This document shows, one piece after another, positions 11,557 to 22,845 of a stretch of 64,000 nucleotides of DNA. Position 1 is the first letter of the stretch, and every line of letters begins with the position of its first letter. The translations under genes were made by a program, and so were the position numbers. This DNA comes from Aegilops tauschii subsp. strangulata (taxonomy: Eukaryota > Streptophyta > Magnoliopsida > Poales > Poaceae): contig NC_053039.3 in NCBI RefSeq assembly GCF_002575655.3, positions 371,481,633 through 371,545,632 on the forward strand, given 5' to 3'. The notes beneath the pieces were generated by a model. That model was not told where the DNA came from. It made no database searches and saw nothing but the letters and a program-made list of their open reading frames with translations.

Positions 11557-14500
11557 TCAATAGGTGTTGTTGGAGGGCATTGGAGACTTGGCTACATTAT
11601 GAAGATTTAAGGGGACTTCATCATTCTTATTGTCTCAAGCCAAGTCAACTGGGTTATCAAGTTTCTATTCTAGATCCAATGTGCCTCCTTCCGTTAACTT
11701 GTACTTAAATTGTTTAGATCGAAAGTTACTTGCCCCTTTGCATGTTTTGGTTTTGTTCCTTGCATGTGGTTGTATATGTTGTGCCTCCAATTTGCTTATC
11801 TTGAGTCATCAAGTATGTGTGTGTTGGTTTGCACATCATGTACGTGTGTGTAGTGCGTTGAGCCTTTGCGCATCTTGTTTGTATGTTAGTTGGCTCTTGT
11901 GAGAGATTAATGGAACATCCCATTTTGGAGGAGTGATGTGCTTTGTGCACCTCACGGTCCCATAAATGTGCTTACATGAGGAATACCACCTAGTATTGAT
12001 ATTGCAAGCTTATCTAGTCACTATGTGGTATGTCTTCTCATGAGAAATTCAAATTCTAAATAGTCCATTAATTATCTCTTGTTGGATCCTCTTTTTGCCT
12101 CTTGTTAAGTTTTCTTTAATTGGTATCACATTATGGAGGAGTAATATGCTATGTATATTACTAGCCTAGAAAATGTGTACATTTGAGATATTGTCACCTA
12201 GAATTGATATTGTAAATTATCTTGTTCCTACGTGGCATGTTAGCTCTACAAGTTGCAATTTGCTTGTGTTTGGTGTGAAGATGATGTCGGATATCCTTGC
12301 TATCTACCACCGGGAATTATTTCCAAATACTTCTTGTCTTTTGACAATTGGTACTCACTTATGTGTGGTAGAAATTATTGATCATCTTCACGTTGGTGTT
12401 TGCTTTTTATTTGCCTTATCTCTTGCCAAGTTTGTGTCAACTCCCATTGCCTTCCATGCCACTTGAGGATCTTGTTGTTTTCTTGATCTTGTCTAGTGTT
12501 TTCCTTGATATAGTGAACGCGGTGATCCTACCTTGTGCATTTGGTATTCAAATGCAAATTCTTTATAATGCACAACTCGTGGGGGAGCTATCCTATTTTC
12601 TATAAAACACTAAACTTGTGATCCATTTTAAGTGTGTGTTGGTGGACGGCAAGCCATTTCTTTTTGTTACTTGTGCCATCATGAAACTTTGTAGAGAGCT
12701 TGGTTTGTTTGGAATCATCCTCTCTTTGGGGAGTTTGATATCATTTTGTTGGTTCCAATGGATATCTCATTCCTTGATGTATCTTTTAATGATATCTTCC
12801 AAGTGATGATTTCTCCATTTTGTATTCTTTTCACTTGGTATTTCCTTGTATTTTGGTATCGGTTCTTGAAAGTCTTGAGCATGCATATTAACTTCATGTA
12901 GTTTCCGTGGCATGCTTTCTCTCTTTGACCCAATATATAGGGGAAACTCCACCAAGTCTCAAATTGGATGAGATGTGCATGAATTTCATTTCCATATCTA
13001 TATGCACATACTTATGTGGAGTTTGTCCTATGTATTGTTGGTGTTTCTAAATCTTTGGTCCCAATGAGTTTGGATACCATTTTGTTTGTGTTGTTGTTCT
13101 AGGAACAATTGGAGATGCATTGGATGCTCGGCTCACTCACAAGGAAGGTGTTGTCACCATGTGCTTTTTGGAGTCAAGCTAGGATGATCAATGAACTACT
13201 TTGTACCTTCAATTGGTATCTACTACATCCTTCCAATGTTAACTCGGTAACAAGTATCTTCATATACTTCATGCACACATTTCTTGCATCAACCTTGTGT
13301 AGGTTGTATCATGGCATGTTATTCATTCTCTCTTGTGATACATGTTTCCTTTCTCAAAGCATCCCAACAATGATCTCTTGTTGCTAGTTGGGATGTCTTT
13401 GATGGTTGTGTGGTAGGAATTCATTTATGTACAATAAGACTATATCTAGGCATGTGCTATGCTTCCAAGCAAATATCTTATTGGTATATCTATGACTTCC
13501 TTTTGGATATCTTGTTCCTTCGTGTTGTAACTATTTCGGGTGTACATCCTTCTTTGTAGATATATATCATCATGATCTCGTCTACCTAGAACCTTATACA
13601 CTTGAGAGAAATTACATCTCTAGATGATATCCTTTCTTTCACGTCCACCTTGTCTTTCTTGTTATTTCTCTGGTGGCTCCGTGAAAACTTTTGCCTTGAG
13701 TGCATGTCTTATCTCGTTGCATCTTGAGGCACTCCTGTCTGGTGAAGATTATTTTCCTCATGCTTATCTCTACGAGGCTTTTGCCATCTTAATTGGTATC
13801 CCTCGTCTTGAGGAGGCTTTCATCTTCTATCTTCACCATGGGTTGTCACAAGTGTTGGTTATTCATTTTGCATTTTTAGTGTGCTTGTGAACCCTTTTGC
13901 TTGGTGTGTGTGGGGAGGACATGTCATGCACCTTGTATCTCCACTATCCAAGACTATGTTGATGCTTAATGCTCATTCGTACATTAGTCTTCTCAAGTGC
14001 TTTGCCATGACTCACACACATCATTTTGGTGAGCCTACTCTTAAGTTGCGTCTTTTATATCTTGCTCAACCATTTGTTTGTTGCAAGTGCTAGGCTTTGT
14101 TTCCTATATGCTCACTTGCACTTGTTGTGAGTTTCTATTGATTTTCGGGGAGTGATGATCCTATTTTGTGCACTCGGTATCCTAATGCAAATATTGTAAG
14201 AAGTGCACAAATCATGGAGAGCTTCACTAGTGTCTTTAGAACACTCTGTTGCTCTCTTGCACTTGTCGTGAGGTTCTATTGATCTTGGGTGAGTGACGAT
14301 CCTATTTTGTGCTCGTTGTATCCAATTACAAAACTAAATTGTGCACAAATCATGGGGAGCTTCTCTAGTTTCTCTAGAACACTCCTTTGTTCATATCATA
14401 ATTTATTTCATTCATGTGGCACATAGGATCATTAGTCTAGTTGGCTCAATTGATATCCGTTGATTGCTTGCTTCAATTGGTATCTTTTGATTGCTTGTTT

Positions 14501-14880
14501 GCTTGTTTCTCTCTTTCTTATGTCTTTGTGGCATATCTTTCTTTTGTAAACTTTGGGCCTAAATATAGTTTGTTTTCCTCCTAGTATTTACCGTCAAACT
14601 TGTGTATTGCATTCCACTATCTTGTTGAGAAATACACAAATTATGGAGGAACACAATTTATATTGGCCTTCTAAGCTTTTCTCCAATTTTGGCAATCGAT
14701 GCCAATGGGGGAGAAGTTTCAGAGTGTTTTGTGGAGAAGTTTAGAGAATTCTCTCCTCTTGCTTTGGTTTTGTTCCTAAGCATTTGCATCTCTTACTCAT
14801 GCATCATTGGTTGTTGCATTGCATGGTGATGCATAATTCCTTATATAAACTCTCTTCAAAGTGATTGTCATCAATTACCA
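11557..14880 (+). other. Long non-coding region built of degenerate repeats, Copia-type element
   Basis: No pol or other gene is present. The region is made partly of diverged repeats. Blocks at 11926-12050 and 12134-12245 share the order 'gtgc...cacctag.attgatattg' about 207 bases apart. Blocks at 12520-12605, 14155-14260 and 14296-14390 share 'gatcctattttgtgca...aatgcaaa...gcacaa' followed by a 'gggagct' box. The phrase ttggtatc recurs many times. This is where pol would lie in a complete element. Confidence 0.7.
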
Positions 14881-14893
14881 AAATGGGGGAGAT
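14881..14893 (+). other. Polypurine tract, Copia-type element
   Basis: aaatgggggagat lies directly before the 3' LTR start (tgaaagaaca at 14894), the normal place for plus-strand priming. Confidence 0.85.
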
Positions 14894-17800
14894 TGAAAGA
14901 ACATGTGGTGCCCCCATGTTTGGTTTTGGTAATTGACGACAATCTCTATGGACTAATGGTTGCCTTGAGTTATATTTGAAGGTTTTGTCCATAGGCTTTT
15001 CTTGGAGTACATGTGTTGGTTTCAAGGAGAGTTTGTGTTGACCAAGGTGCTATTAAGGAATTATCCAAAGATTGGTCATGTGAGAGTTGAGCTTATTGCA
15101 AGCATGTCTTGAAGAAGAAGATTGTGTGATCATTCATGTTTACCTTCAAGACATCATCCAAATGAAGAGAGTTGGAAAGATTCTAGGTTGATCAAGACTA
15201 AGTCAAGAGTGAATCAAGTTGATCAACTCACAATGCGTAGAAGATGTACCGAGAGGGATCAAGGGATCCCATGGTATGGTAAGCATTGTCCATTGTGCTT
15301 TGTGTACTAACCCATGGTCTATGTGAGAGTTCTATGTGGGGTTAGGTACGTGTTCATGGGCTTGCGTCAAGAGGAAGATATCACTCAACCCATGGAGAGG
15401 ATGACATCAAGTGGTGATCGTCATCAAGATTGCCGTGTGCAAGTTCAAGTGGAGCATCACGAAGATATCAAGTGCTTGAAGCTTGCCGTCCATTGTGGTG
15501 ACAATGGACTTGTGAAGATGTGCCGAAGAGTGGCTCACCCATAGTGGACTATGGGGGAGTAATCATCTAGTCTTCATCGAGCCAACGCAATCAAGAAAGG
15601 TGGTCCAACTTGAGGGAGTCAAGATCGTCATCATCTAGCTCAAGTGGACCATGTGCAAGGCAAAGGTTTGCCCTTGATAGGTTTTCTATTTTACCGGTCT
15701 CATGGTGGTAGTTGGGAGACCGGGTTATAGGATCGATAGCCGTACTATCAAGGGGGGCTCTCCAGTGAGTAGCTTGATCCTATCATTCGTCGAGAGCTCA
15801 AACCATTGCATGCTTGCATCATGTTTCTTGGTTCTTGTTTGGTTCTCTTTGTGAATCTTAGAGCTTATGGTCATCTTGATGACAAGCTTGAGTTCATCGA
15901 AAACGGAGTTTGCATGCGTCTTCTATGATGTTTTCGATGTTGGAGGTTTTACCGGTCTTATCCGAGGAAGGGTTCTCACTATTTTCTTTTGGGCCTTTTC
16001 TCATTTGCTTCTTATTGGTATTTCTATCAAGATTGTGTTAGCCCTTGTCGCTAGCTTTCCAACAAACTTGGTTTCGTCGAATTCGGAGTCCGTTTGCAGA
16101 AGTTGTGTCAGTTTTGGTGTTCTGAAAAGGCTGCAGCGATACTACCGCGAACAGGAGCGGATGTAATTTTTTAGGGACAATTGCATTTTTACCCCTAGTT
16201 GGTTCCTACCCACCGGTTTTGCCCTTACTTTTCGAGCTTGCTCAGTTTTGCCCTTACTTTTTCCGTCGTGGTCCCTCGAATGCCCTTTGACCGTTTGACC
16301 AAAACTTTGAAAATTCTTAACTAATTCATATGAACTCAGAAAAAAGCAAATAAGATATCAAAATGTTCAGATAAACATTACCTTTATGTGCATATCATTT
16401 GCATTCAGGACAAAAGCACCCTTTAAACTACCTGAGGAAATTAATGTTATTAACATTATTAAAAATAAAAAGGTATAAACAATATTTTTTTTCATGAATA
16501 AAAATTACATGCAAATGTAGGTGATGTTTTCTGAACATCCAGATATCTTATTTGCATTTTTTTGAGTTTGTATCATCTTGTTATGAATGTTCTAACGACT
16601 TTGACCATTATTTGGAAACTTCATAACAAGTTGATACGAACTGAGAAAAATGCAAATAAGATATCAGGATGTTCAGAAAACATCACCTACATTTGCATGT
16701 AATTTTTATTGTTTATACCTTTTTATTTTTAATAATGTTAATAACATTAATTACCTCAGGTAGTTTAAACGATGCTTTTGTCCTGAATGCAAATGATATG
16801 CACATAAAGTTAATGTTTTATCTGAACATTTTGATATCTTATTTCATTTTTCTGAGTTCATATGAATTAGTTATGAATTTTCAAAGTTTTGGTCAAACGG
16901 TCAAAGGGCATTCGAGGGATCTCGACGGAAAAAGTAAGGGCAAAACTGAGCAAGCCCGAAAAGTAAGGGCAAAACCCGTGGGTAGGAACTAACTAGGGGT
17001 AAAAATGCAATTGTCCCAATTTTTTACTACCGCTCTTGGAGCGGTACTACCGCGGCTACTTCCGCTCGGGACCAAAAACTCATCACAAGTCCAGCGGTGG
17101 TAGGCACGGATGTAATTTTTTAGTACCGCTCGCAAGCAGTAGTACCGCTACCCTTAGCAGTAGTACCGCTACCCCTAGCGGTAGTACCGTGAGGTCAAGC
17201 GGTACTACCGCTCCGACGGTTCTTCTGGCTTTTTTGCCTCCTCGCTGTTGTGTTTCAAAGGGCTACTAACACCCTAGCGGTAGTACCGCTCCTTGGAGCG
17301 GTAGTACCGCTCGGTGCGGGCTGTGACCATAACGGTTGGATTTTTTCCCACCTGTAAAAGGGGGTCTTCTTCCCCAATGAACCTTATCCTTTGAGCTCGT
17401 GTTCTTCCCCCATTGTTGACCTTCTTCGAGCTTGCTAACTCTCAATCCCTCCATGGATTCTTGCTAGTTTTTTAGGGAAAAGAGAGAGGAGATCTAGATC
17501 CACATTTCCACCAATCACTTTCTCTTCTATGTGAGGGGAACCCCTTGGATCTAGTTCTTGGAGTTCTTGGTGTTCCCCTTCTTGTTTTTCCTCTCATTTT
17601 CCTCCCTAGCATTAGTTCCTTCGGTGGGATTTGAGAGAGAAGGACTTGGGCACTCCGTGTGCCCTTGCCATTGCATTTGGTGCATCGGTTTGAGTTCTCC
17701 ACGGTGATACGTGGAAGTTACAAGTTGAGAAGCTTATTACTCTTGGGTGCTTGGTACCCTTGAGCTTGTTCCTCTTGGGTGCTTGGGCGCCCTAGACGTT

Positions 17801-18412
17801 TGGTGGTGTTCGGAGCACAATCATTGTGGTGTAAAGCTCCGGGCAAGCATCGGGGTCTCCAATTAGGTTGTGGAGATCGCCCCGAGCAATTTGACGGGTA
17901 CCGGTGACCGCCCCCAAGGGTTGCCAAAGTGTACGGATTCGGTGACCGCCCCAAGCGTTGCCATTTGTACGGGTGACCGCCCTCAAGGGTCCCTTAGTGG
18001 AATCACAGCATCTTGCATTGTGCGAGGGCGTGAGGAGATTACAGTGGCCCTAGTGGCTTCTTGGGGAGCACTGTGCCTCCACACCGCTCCAAACGGAGAT
18101 TAGCATCCACAAGGGTGTGAACTTCGGGATACATCATCGTCTCCACGTGCCTCGGTTATCTCTTACCCGAGCCCTTTACTTACGCACTTTACTTTGTGAT
18201 AGCCATATTGTTTCTTGTCATATATCTTGCTATCACCTAGTTGTTTATCTTGCTTAGCATAAGTTGTTGGTGCACATAGGTGAGCCTAGTTGTTGTAGGT
18301 TTTGTGCTTGACAATTAACCGTTAGGTTTATTCCGCATTTATTCAAGCCTAAACCATAATTATTTTAAAGCGCCTATTCACCCCCCCTCTAGGCGACATC
18401 CACGATCTTTCA
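14894..18412 (+). repeat. 3' LTR of the Copia-type element, carrying a DNA transposon
   Basis: This is 3519 bases long, of which 844 plus a 9-bp target copy are the insertion at 16174-17017. It is otherwise collinear with the 5' LTR. In the first 430 aligned bases I count three differences. The TATA box is mutated (ctgtaaaa at 17352). It ends gatctttca at 18412 followed by the TSD ccggt. Confidence 0.92.
16174..17017. mobile_element. Foldback Mutator-like DNA transposon (non-autonomous)
   Basis: Perfect 9-bp duplications (aatttttta at 16165-16173 and 17018-17026) flank an 844-bp unit whose ends are inverted copies (gggacaattgcatttttacc). The inverted repeats are not short ends. The left arm (16174-16587) and right arm (16620-17017) are near-complete mirror copies with only about 32 bases between them, so the whole unit folds into one hairpin. 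A 9-bp target duplication with long terminal inverted repeats is the hallmark of Mutator-like elements. No transposase is encoded; the 107-residue open frame on the right arm is not protein-like. The 5' LTR shows the empty site. Confidence 0.92.
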
Positions 18413-18417
18413 CCGGT

Positions 18418-18547
18418 GTGTAGCTTCTTCTGTCACGGAGGAAGATATTGCAAAGCTTCGAGCGGCGAGGTACCTGACCGCAGAAATGCATCATCGGCTT
18501 CCTGCCGAGGTGCAGGTTATTCCCACCCTCAGATCCGGCGAGAGGGT
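18418..18547 (+). pseudogene. Element T antisense gene, second coding piece
   Basis: This stretch of element T lies between the Copia element and element B. Joined in phase to 6411 on the left and 41273 on the right it stays open throughout. Visible residues include SSVTEEDIAKLRAARYL and LPAEVQVIP, which I recognise as the start of the plant 'putative gypsy type transposon' (Transposase_28, PF04195) family. It is broken only by insertions here. Confidence 0.7.
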
Positions 18548-19848
18548 TGATAACCCACAAGTATAGGGGATCGCAACAGTTTTCGAGGGTAGAGTATTCA
18601 ACCCAAATTTATTGATTCGACACAAGGGGAGCCAAAGAATATTCTCAAGTATTAGCAGTTGAGTTGTCAATTCAACCACACCTGGATAACTTAGTATCTG
18701 CAGAAAAGTATTTAGTAGCACTGTAGTATGGAAGTAACAGTAACAGTAGCAAAAGTAATATTTTTGGGTTTTGTAGTGATTGTAACAGTAGCAACGGAAA
18801 AGTAAATAAGCGAAGAACAATATGTGAAAAGCTCGTAGGCATTGGATCGGTGATGGAGAATTATGCCGGATGCGGTTCATCACGTAACAATCATAACATA
18901 GGGTGACACAGAACTAGCTCCAATTCATCAATGTAATGTAGGCATGTATTCCGAATATAGTCATACGTGCTTATGGAAAAGAACTTGCATGACATCTTTT
19001 CCCTACCCTCCCGTGGCAGCGGGGTCCTAATGGAAACTAAGGGATATTAAGGCCTCCTTTTAATAGAGTACCGGAGATAAGCATTAACACATAGTGAATA
19101 CATGAACTCCTCAAACTACGGTCATCACCGGGAGTGTTCCCGATTATTGTCACTTCGGGGTTGCCGGATCATAACACATAATAGGTGACTATAGACTTGC
19201 AAGATAGGATCAAGAACTCACATATATTCATGAAAACATAATAGGTTCAGATCTGAAATCATGGCATTCGGGCCCTAGTGACAAGCATTATGCATAGCAA
19301 AGTCATAGCAACATCAATCTCAGAACATAGTGGATACTAGGGATCAAACTCTAACAAAACTAACTTGATTACAATATAAATCTCATCCAATCCATCACCG
19401 TCCAGGAAGCCTACGATGGAATTACTCACGCACGGCGGTGAGCATCATGAAATTGGTGATGAATGATGGTTGATGATGACGATGGCGACGGATTCCCCTC
19501 TCCGGAGCCCCGAACGGACTCCACATCAGCCCTCCCGAGAGAGTTTAGGGCTTGGCGGCGGCTCCGTATCATAAAACGCGATGAATCTTTCTCTCTGATT
19601 TTTTTCTCCCCGAACACGAATATATGGAGTTGGAGTTGAGGTCGGTGGAGCTCCAGGGGGCCCACGAGGCAGGGCCGCGCCCAGGGGGGCAGGCACGCCC
19701 CCACCCTCGTGGAGAGGGTGTGGGCCCCTTGGCATTGATTCTTTCGCCAGTATTTTTTATATTTTCCAAAAATAATCTCCGTGAAGTTTCAGGTCATTCC
19801 GAGAACTTTTGTTTCTGCACATAAATAACACCATGGTAACCCGTATCA
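18548..19848 (-). repeat. 3' LTR of element B, with internal deletion
   Basis: It opens TGATAACCCACAAG and closes cgtatca next to the purine tract. Compared with the 5' LTR it lacks about 103 bases (equivalent to 41158-41260) just inside its right end, with two filler bases (cc) at the join. It contains the GC hairpin at 19661-19712 and a TATA box at 19619-19627. Confidence 0.88.
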
Positions 19849-19862
19849 ACTCCCCCAAGCTT
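19849..19862 (-). other. Polypurine tract of element B
   Basis: On the minus strand this reads aagcttgggggagt, directly before the 3' LTR. The identical 14-mer occurs again at 35215-35228. Confidence 0.8.
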
Positions 19863-20856
19863 AAACCTTTGCTTGTCCTCAAGCAATTCAGTTGATAAAC
19901 TGAAAGTGATAAAGAAAAACTTTTACAACTATGTTTGCTCTTGTTGTTGTAAATATGTAAAGCCAGCATTCATGTTTTCAGCAAAGATTATGAACTAACC
20001 ATATTCAAAATAACATTTAGGTCTCATGTTTACTCATGTCAATGACATAATCAACTAGCGAGCAATAATAATAAATCTCGGATGACAACACTTTCTCAAA
20101 ACAATCATAATATGATATAACAAGATGGTATCTCGCTAGCCCTTTCTGAGACCGCAAAATGTCACGACCGGTTTCCAATAAAAATATTTATTGATAAATC
20201 GATCCCTTTTACGGACCAGTAGAGAAGAATCCTTCTTACTGGTAGACAAAGTCTTGATCACAGAAGAAAAATACCAGGAGTACTGAATATAATACAAGGT
20301 TGAGCGGAGACTGCTCAAAAATTTATTACAAACTCGCCAAAACTACATAAAGGCGGATAGGGAGGCATCACTACTAACTCACGATAAAAGCGCTGGTGAA
20401 AAAATATCACAGCGAAGTGGGGGACATGACTCCTGAATCTAACAACTCTTCGAGCGTCGGAGTGAGGCTCGAGGATACTTATTGTGGGTGGCGGAAGCGT
20501 ATACAATACAAGTGACCAATATCCAGGATCGCATGGGACTGACTGGGATTCCTCTAGGCGTCGGACTCACTATCAAACTCTTCATCCATGAGATCACCTT
20601 CGTCAACATCTGGCCAAATCAACAAGCTAGGTGAGTACTATGAAAGTACTCGCAAGACAGTTCGGACATAGGATATAACAAATGTAAACATGAAGCATGT
20701 GAACAGATTAAGAGAACATGCTCAAACAACGAGATGGCAATGCATGGAAAATAAAAGGGAAGTCGGGCGGTAGTCCTCCCGAAATCCCAAAGTAATACTG
20801 AGGGCCAATCGAGTGTCTGAAAGACTCCTCGGAAGGGTAAATATGAAAGAACAATG

Positions 20857-21095
20857 CCGCAGTCGGGCGTCAAGGCGACACCACGTAAAGGGCTTATAAC
20901 AGAACATAAATAACAGTGCGTGCCACAGTCGGACGTCTGAGCGACATCACATAAAGAGCTTATATCAAAAGTAAACAACAAGAGTGCCACAGTCGGACGT
21001 CTGAGCGACATCACATAAAGGGCTTATATCAAAAGTAAGTAAAAAGAGTGCCACAGTCGGACGTCTGAGCGACATCACATAAAGGGCTTATATTT
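20857..21095. repeat. Tandem repeat, about 3.7 copies of 64 bp, in the 3' LTR of C
   Basis: Units begin ccacagtcggacgtctga and continue with a shared gcgacatcacataaag block. Unit starts at 20857, 20923, 20987 and 21051 give a 64-66-bp period. The last two are nearly identical; the first is more diverged. Confidence 0.85.
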
Positions 21096-22835
21096 CACAA
21101 CTTAATAATTTAGCAGCTCATGAATTTTATACCACAACAAGGAAATATTCAGATACGTGATAAAGGTTAGTCCATCCACAGGAATAACAATTCAAACGAG
21201 TATACTGCTCAAGTTTGTTCATCGAGGATTTACCACGAGGATCGACATAGATAAGGATATACTGGCCATGGTCCTTGACCACGGACTCGAAGACTCAGAA
21301 GGATTTGACTCTGCAGAGTTTGTACTTTAACCACAGCCAACGGATTTCAGTAGTCGCAAGGACTAGTTCCATTTACGGTGTTTTAGAAGAAACACATCTA
21401 ACCAGTACACACCCATTCAACATTCCGATGCCAGGAATCACCCTCGGCAACGTTCAAGAAAAACTTTGAGACGGGGAGGCTACAACCTCGCGTAGCATGG
21501 GATCAAATTTATATACGCGCGCTCTAAGGGGTGCCCCCCTCTCGGTCCCAACCGGAAACACCCATGCCCCCTGACCGGATGACTGGCTTTAATCCAGGGC
21601 CATGGAACCCTCATCCCGGCCCCTCCATTTGGTGTGTACGAGGAAACAGGTTAACAACTTACTAAACCGTATTCGTTGCAGAAGACATGTGGCAGCACGA
21701 AAGGGGAAGAACGGTAACGTGACTCAGTTCACGTTAGCGTCGGAGTTTAATGGATGACGTAAGGCTAGCATGCCACAACAATACCACCTCACTACCTTTC
21801 ATGTCACCACATGACCAGGCCATCTTTCATCAAAGATCACGGTAACTTCGGAACACACGGATAGTTGTCTTACATGCAACGAGATACTCACCGATGCTCA
21901 TATGCCTTGCACAACCCGTTCAAGCAAACATGCAAAACACCTATCATATCAAAGGTTCAAACATGCTTGCCTGGTTCGGAGAAGTCGGAGTCTAGCTCGG
22001 CGAAGTTCGCGGCTCCGTCACCCCTTCCGGAACCTACGGTATAGCGAAAACGCACACTAACGTGAAAATCATCGCATGCATAAAACTTGTTCCAAAAAAT
22101 TTCCCAATAAATATTATAAAAACTAGAAAAAAAATACAAGACTGACAGAAAAAGTATCAATCAAAAATCATCTTTTATTAAAAAGTTATAAGGGTTTTAG
22201 TCCAGGGACTAATCTGTGATGAAACAGAAAAGAACCAGGGATTTAACTGAGAAAACAGAAAACGGTTCGGAAAGAAATGCGCCAGCTCGAAGGGAAAGCG
22301 TATTTGCCCGAAGGCACCAACAGAAAACGGTTCGAGGGGGAGAAAGAAGAGAGGCTGACGGGGGGGGGGGGGGGGTCCACACGTCAGGTTTAAAAACGGC
22401 CAACGGAGCTCACCGGCGCCCGAAGGCTGCGGTGGTCGCCGGCGTCGAACCGCGGCGAGACAGAGAGATCGGAGGGTACCAAGAGGTTCAGCGTGTTCTT
22501 CCGCGTCGGTGGGTGGTGGACTTGGTCGTCGGAGAGCACCACGTCGACGGCGACACTTTCTCCGGCGGACGGTGGTTCGGGCGATGGTGGAGAACTCCGG
22601 TGGGTGCTGCAATCTCCAAATTGAAGCACGGGTCAGCGGAGTGGATGCATAAGGGAGCTACTAGCAAGAGATGAGGGGTAGAGGTGCACGCACGGGAGCG
22701 AATCGAGCTGGGTCCCGTGGCGGGTCGAGGCGGCCGGAGTTGGGGAAGAAGGCTCCCTCGTGGCTCTTCCATTGGCTTGGCGTGGTATTGGTGGTGCGTA
22801 GGGGTGGTGTGAGTTCGTGTTCGAGCTCGGGGTCT

Positions 22836-22845
22836 CTATTTATAG
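22836..22845 (-). promoter_or_regulatory. TATA box, 3' LTR of element C
   Basis: The minus strand reads ctataaatag, a strong TATA motif in the direction of the element. The same motif occurs at 32555-32564 in the 5' LTR. Confidence 0.7.

Larger units (their letters stand above)
6412..18412 (+). mobile_element. Copia-type gag-only LTR retrotransposon (TR-GAG-like), recent
   Basis: Long LTRs (6412-9086 and 14894-18412) begin tgaaagaaca and end gatctttca. The whole is flanked by the perfect TSD CCGGT (6407-6411 and 18413-18417). A tRNA-iMet primer site follows the left LTR and a purine tract precedes the right one. The only gene is gag (9217-11556); about 3.3 kb between gag and the 3' LTR has no protease, integrase or reverse transcriptase. 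The LTRs differ at only about 1% of aligned positions by eye, making this the youngest retrotransposon here. It must be mobilised in trans by a related full-length Copia element. The 3' LTR carries the foldback DNA transposon at 16174-17017. Confidence 0.9.

Noticed and set aside
11630..14093. Short Cys/Leu-rich plus-strand frames after Copia gag
   Set aside because: Checked for protease, integrase and reverse transcriptase motifs; none found, and the frames are short and unconnected.
16669..16992. 107-residue frame in the Mutator-like element
   Set aside because: It lies on one arm of the hairpin, has no transposase motif, and is hydrophobic from AT-rich composition.
20619..21014. 131-residue antisense open frame in the C LTR (also at 30343-30738)
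   Set aside because: It is produced by the 64-bp tandem repeats; the repeat unit is not a multiple of three, so it gives no regular protein repeat and shows no family motif.
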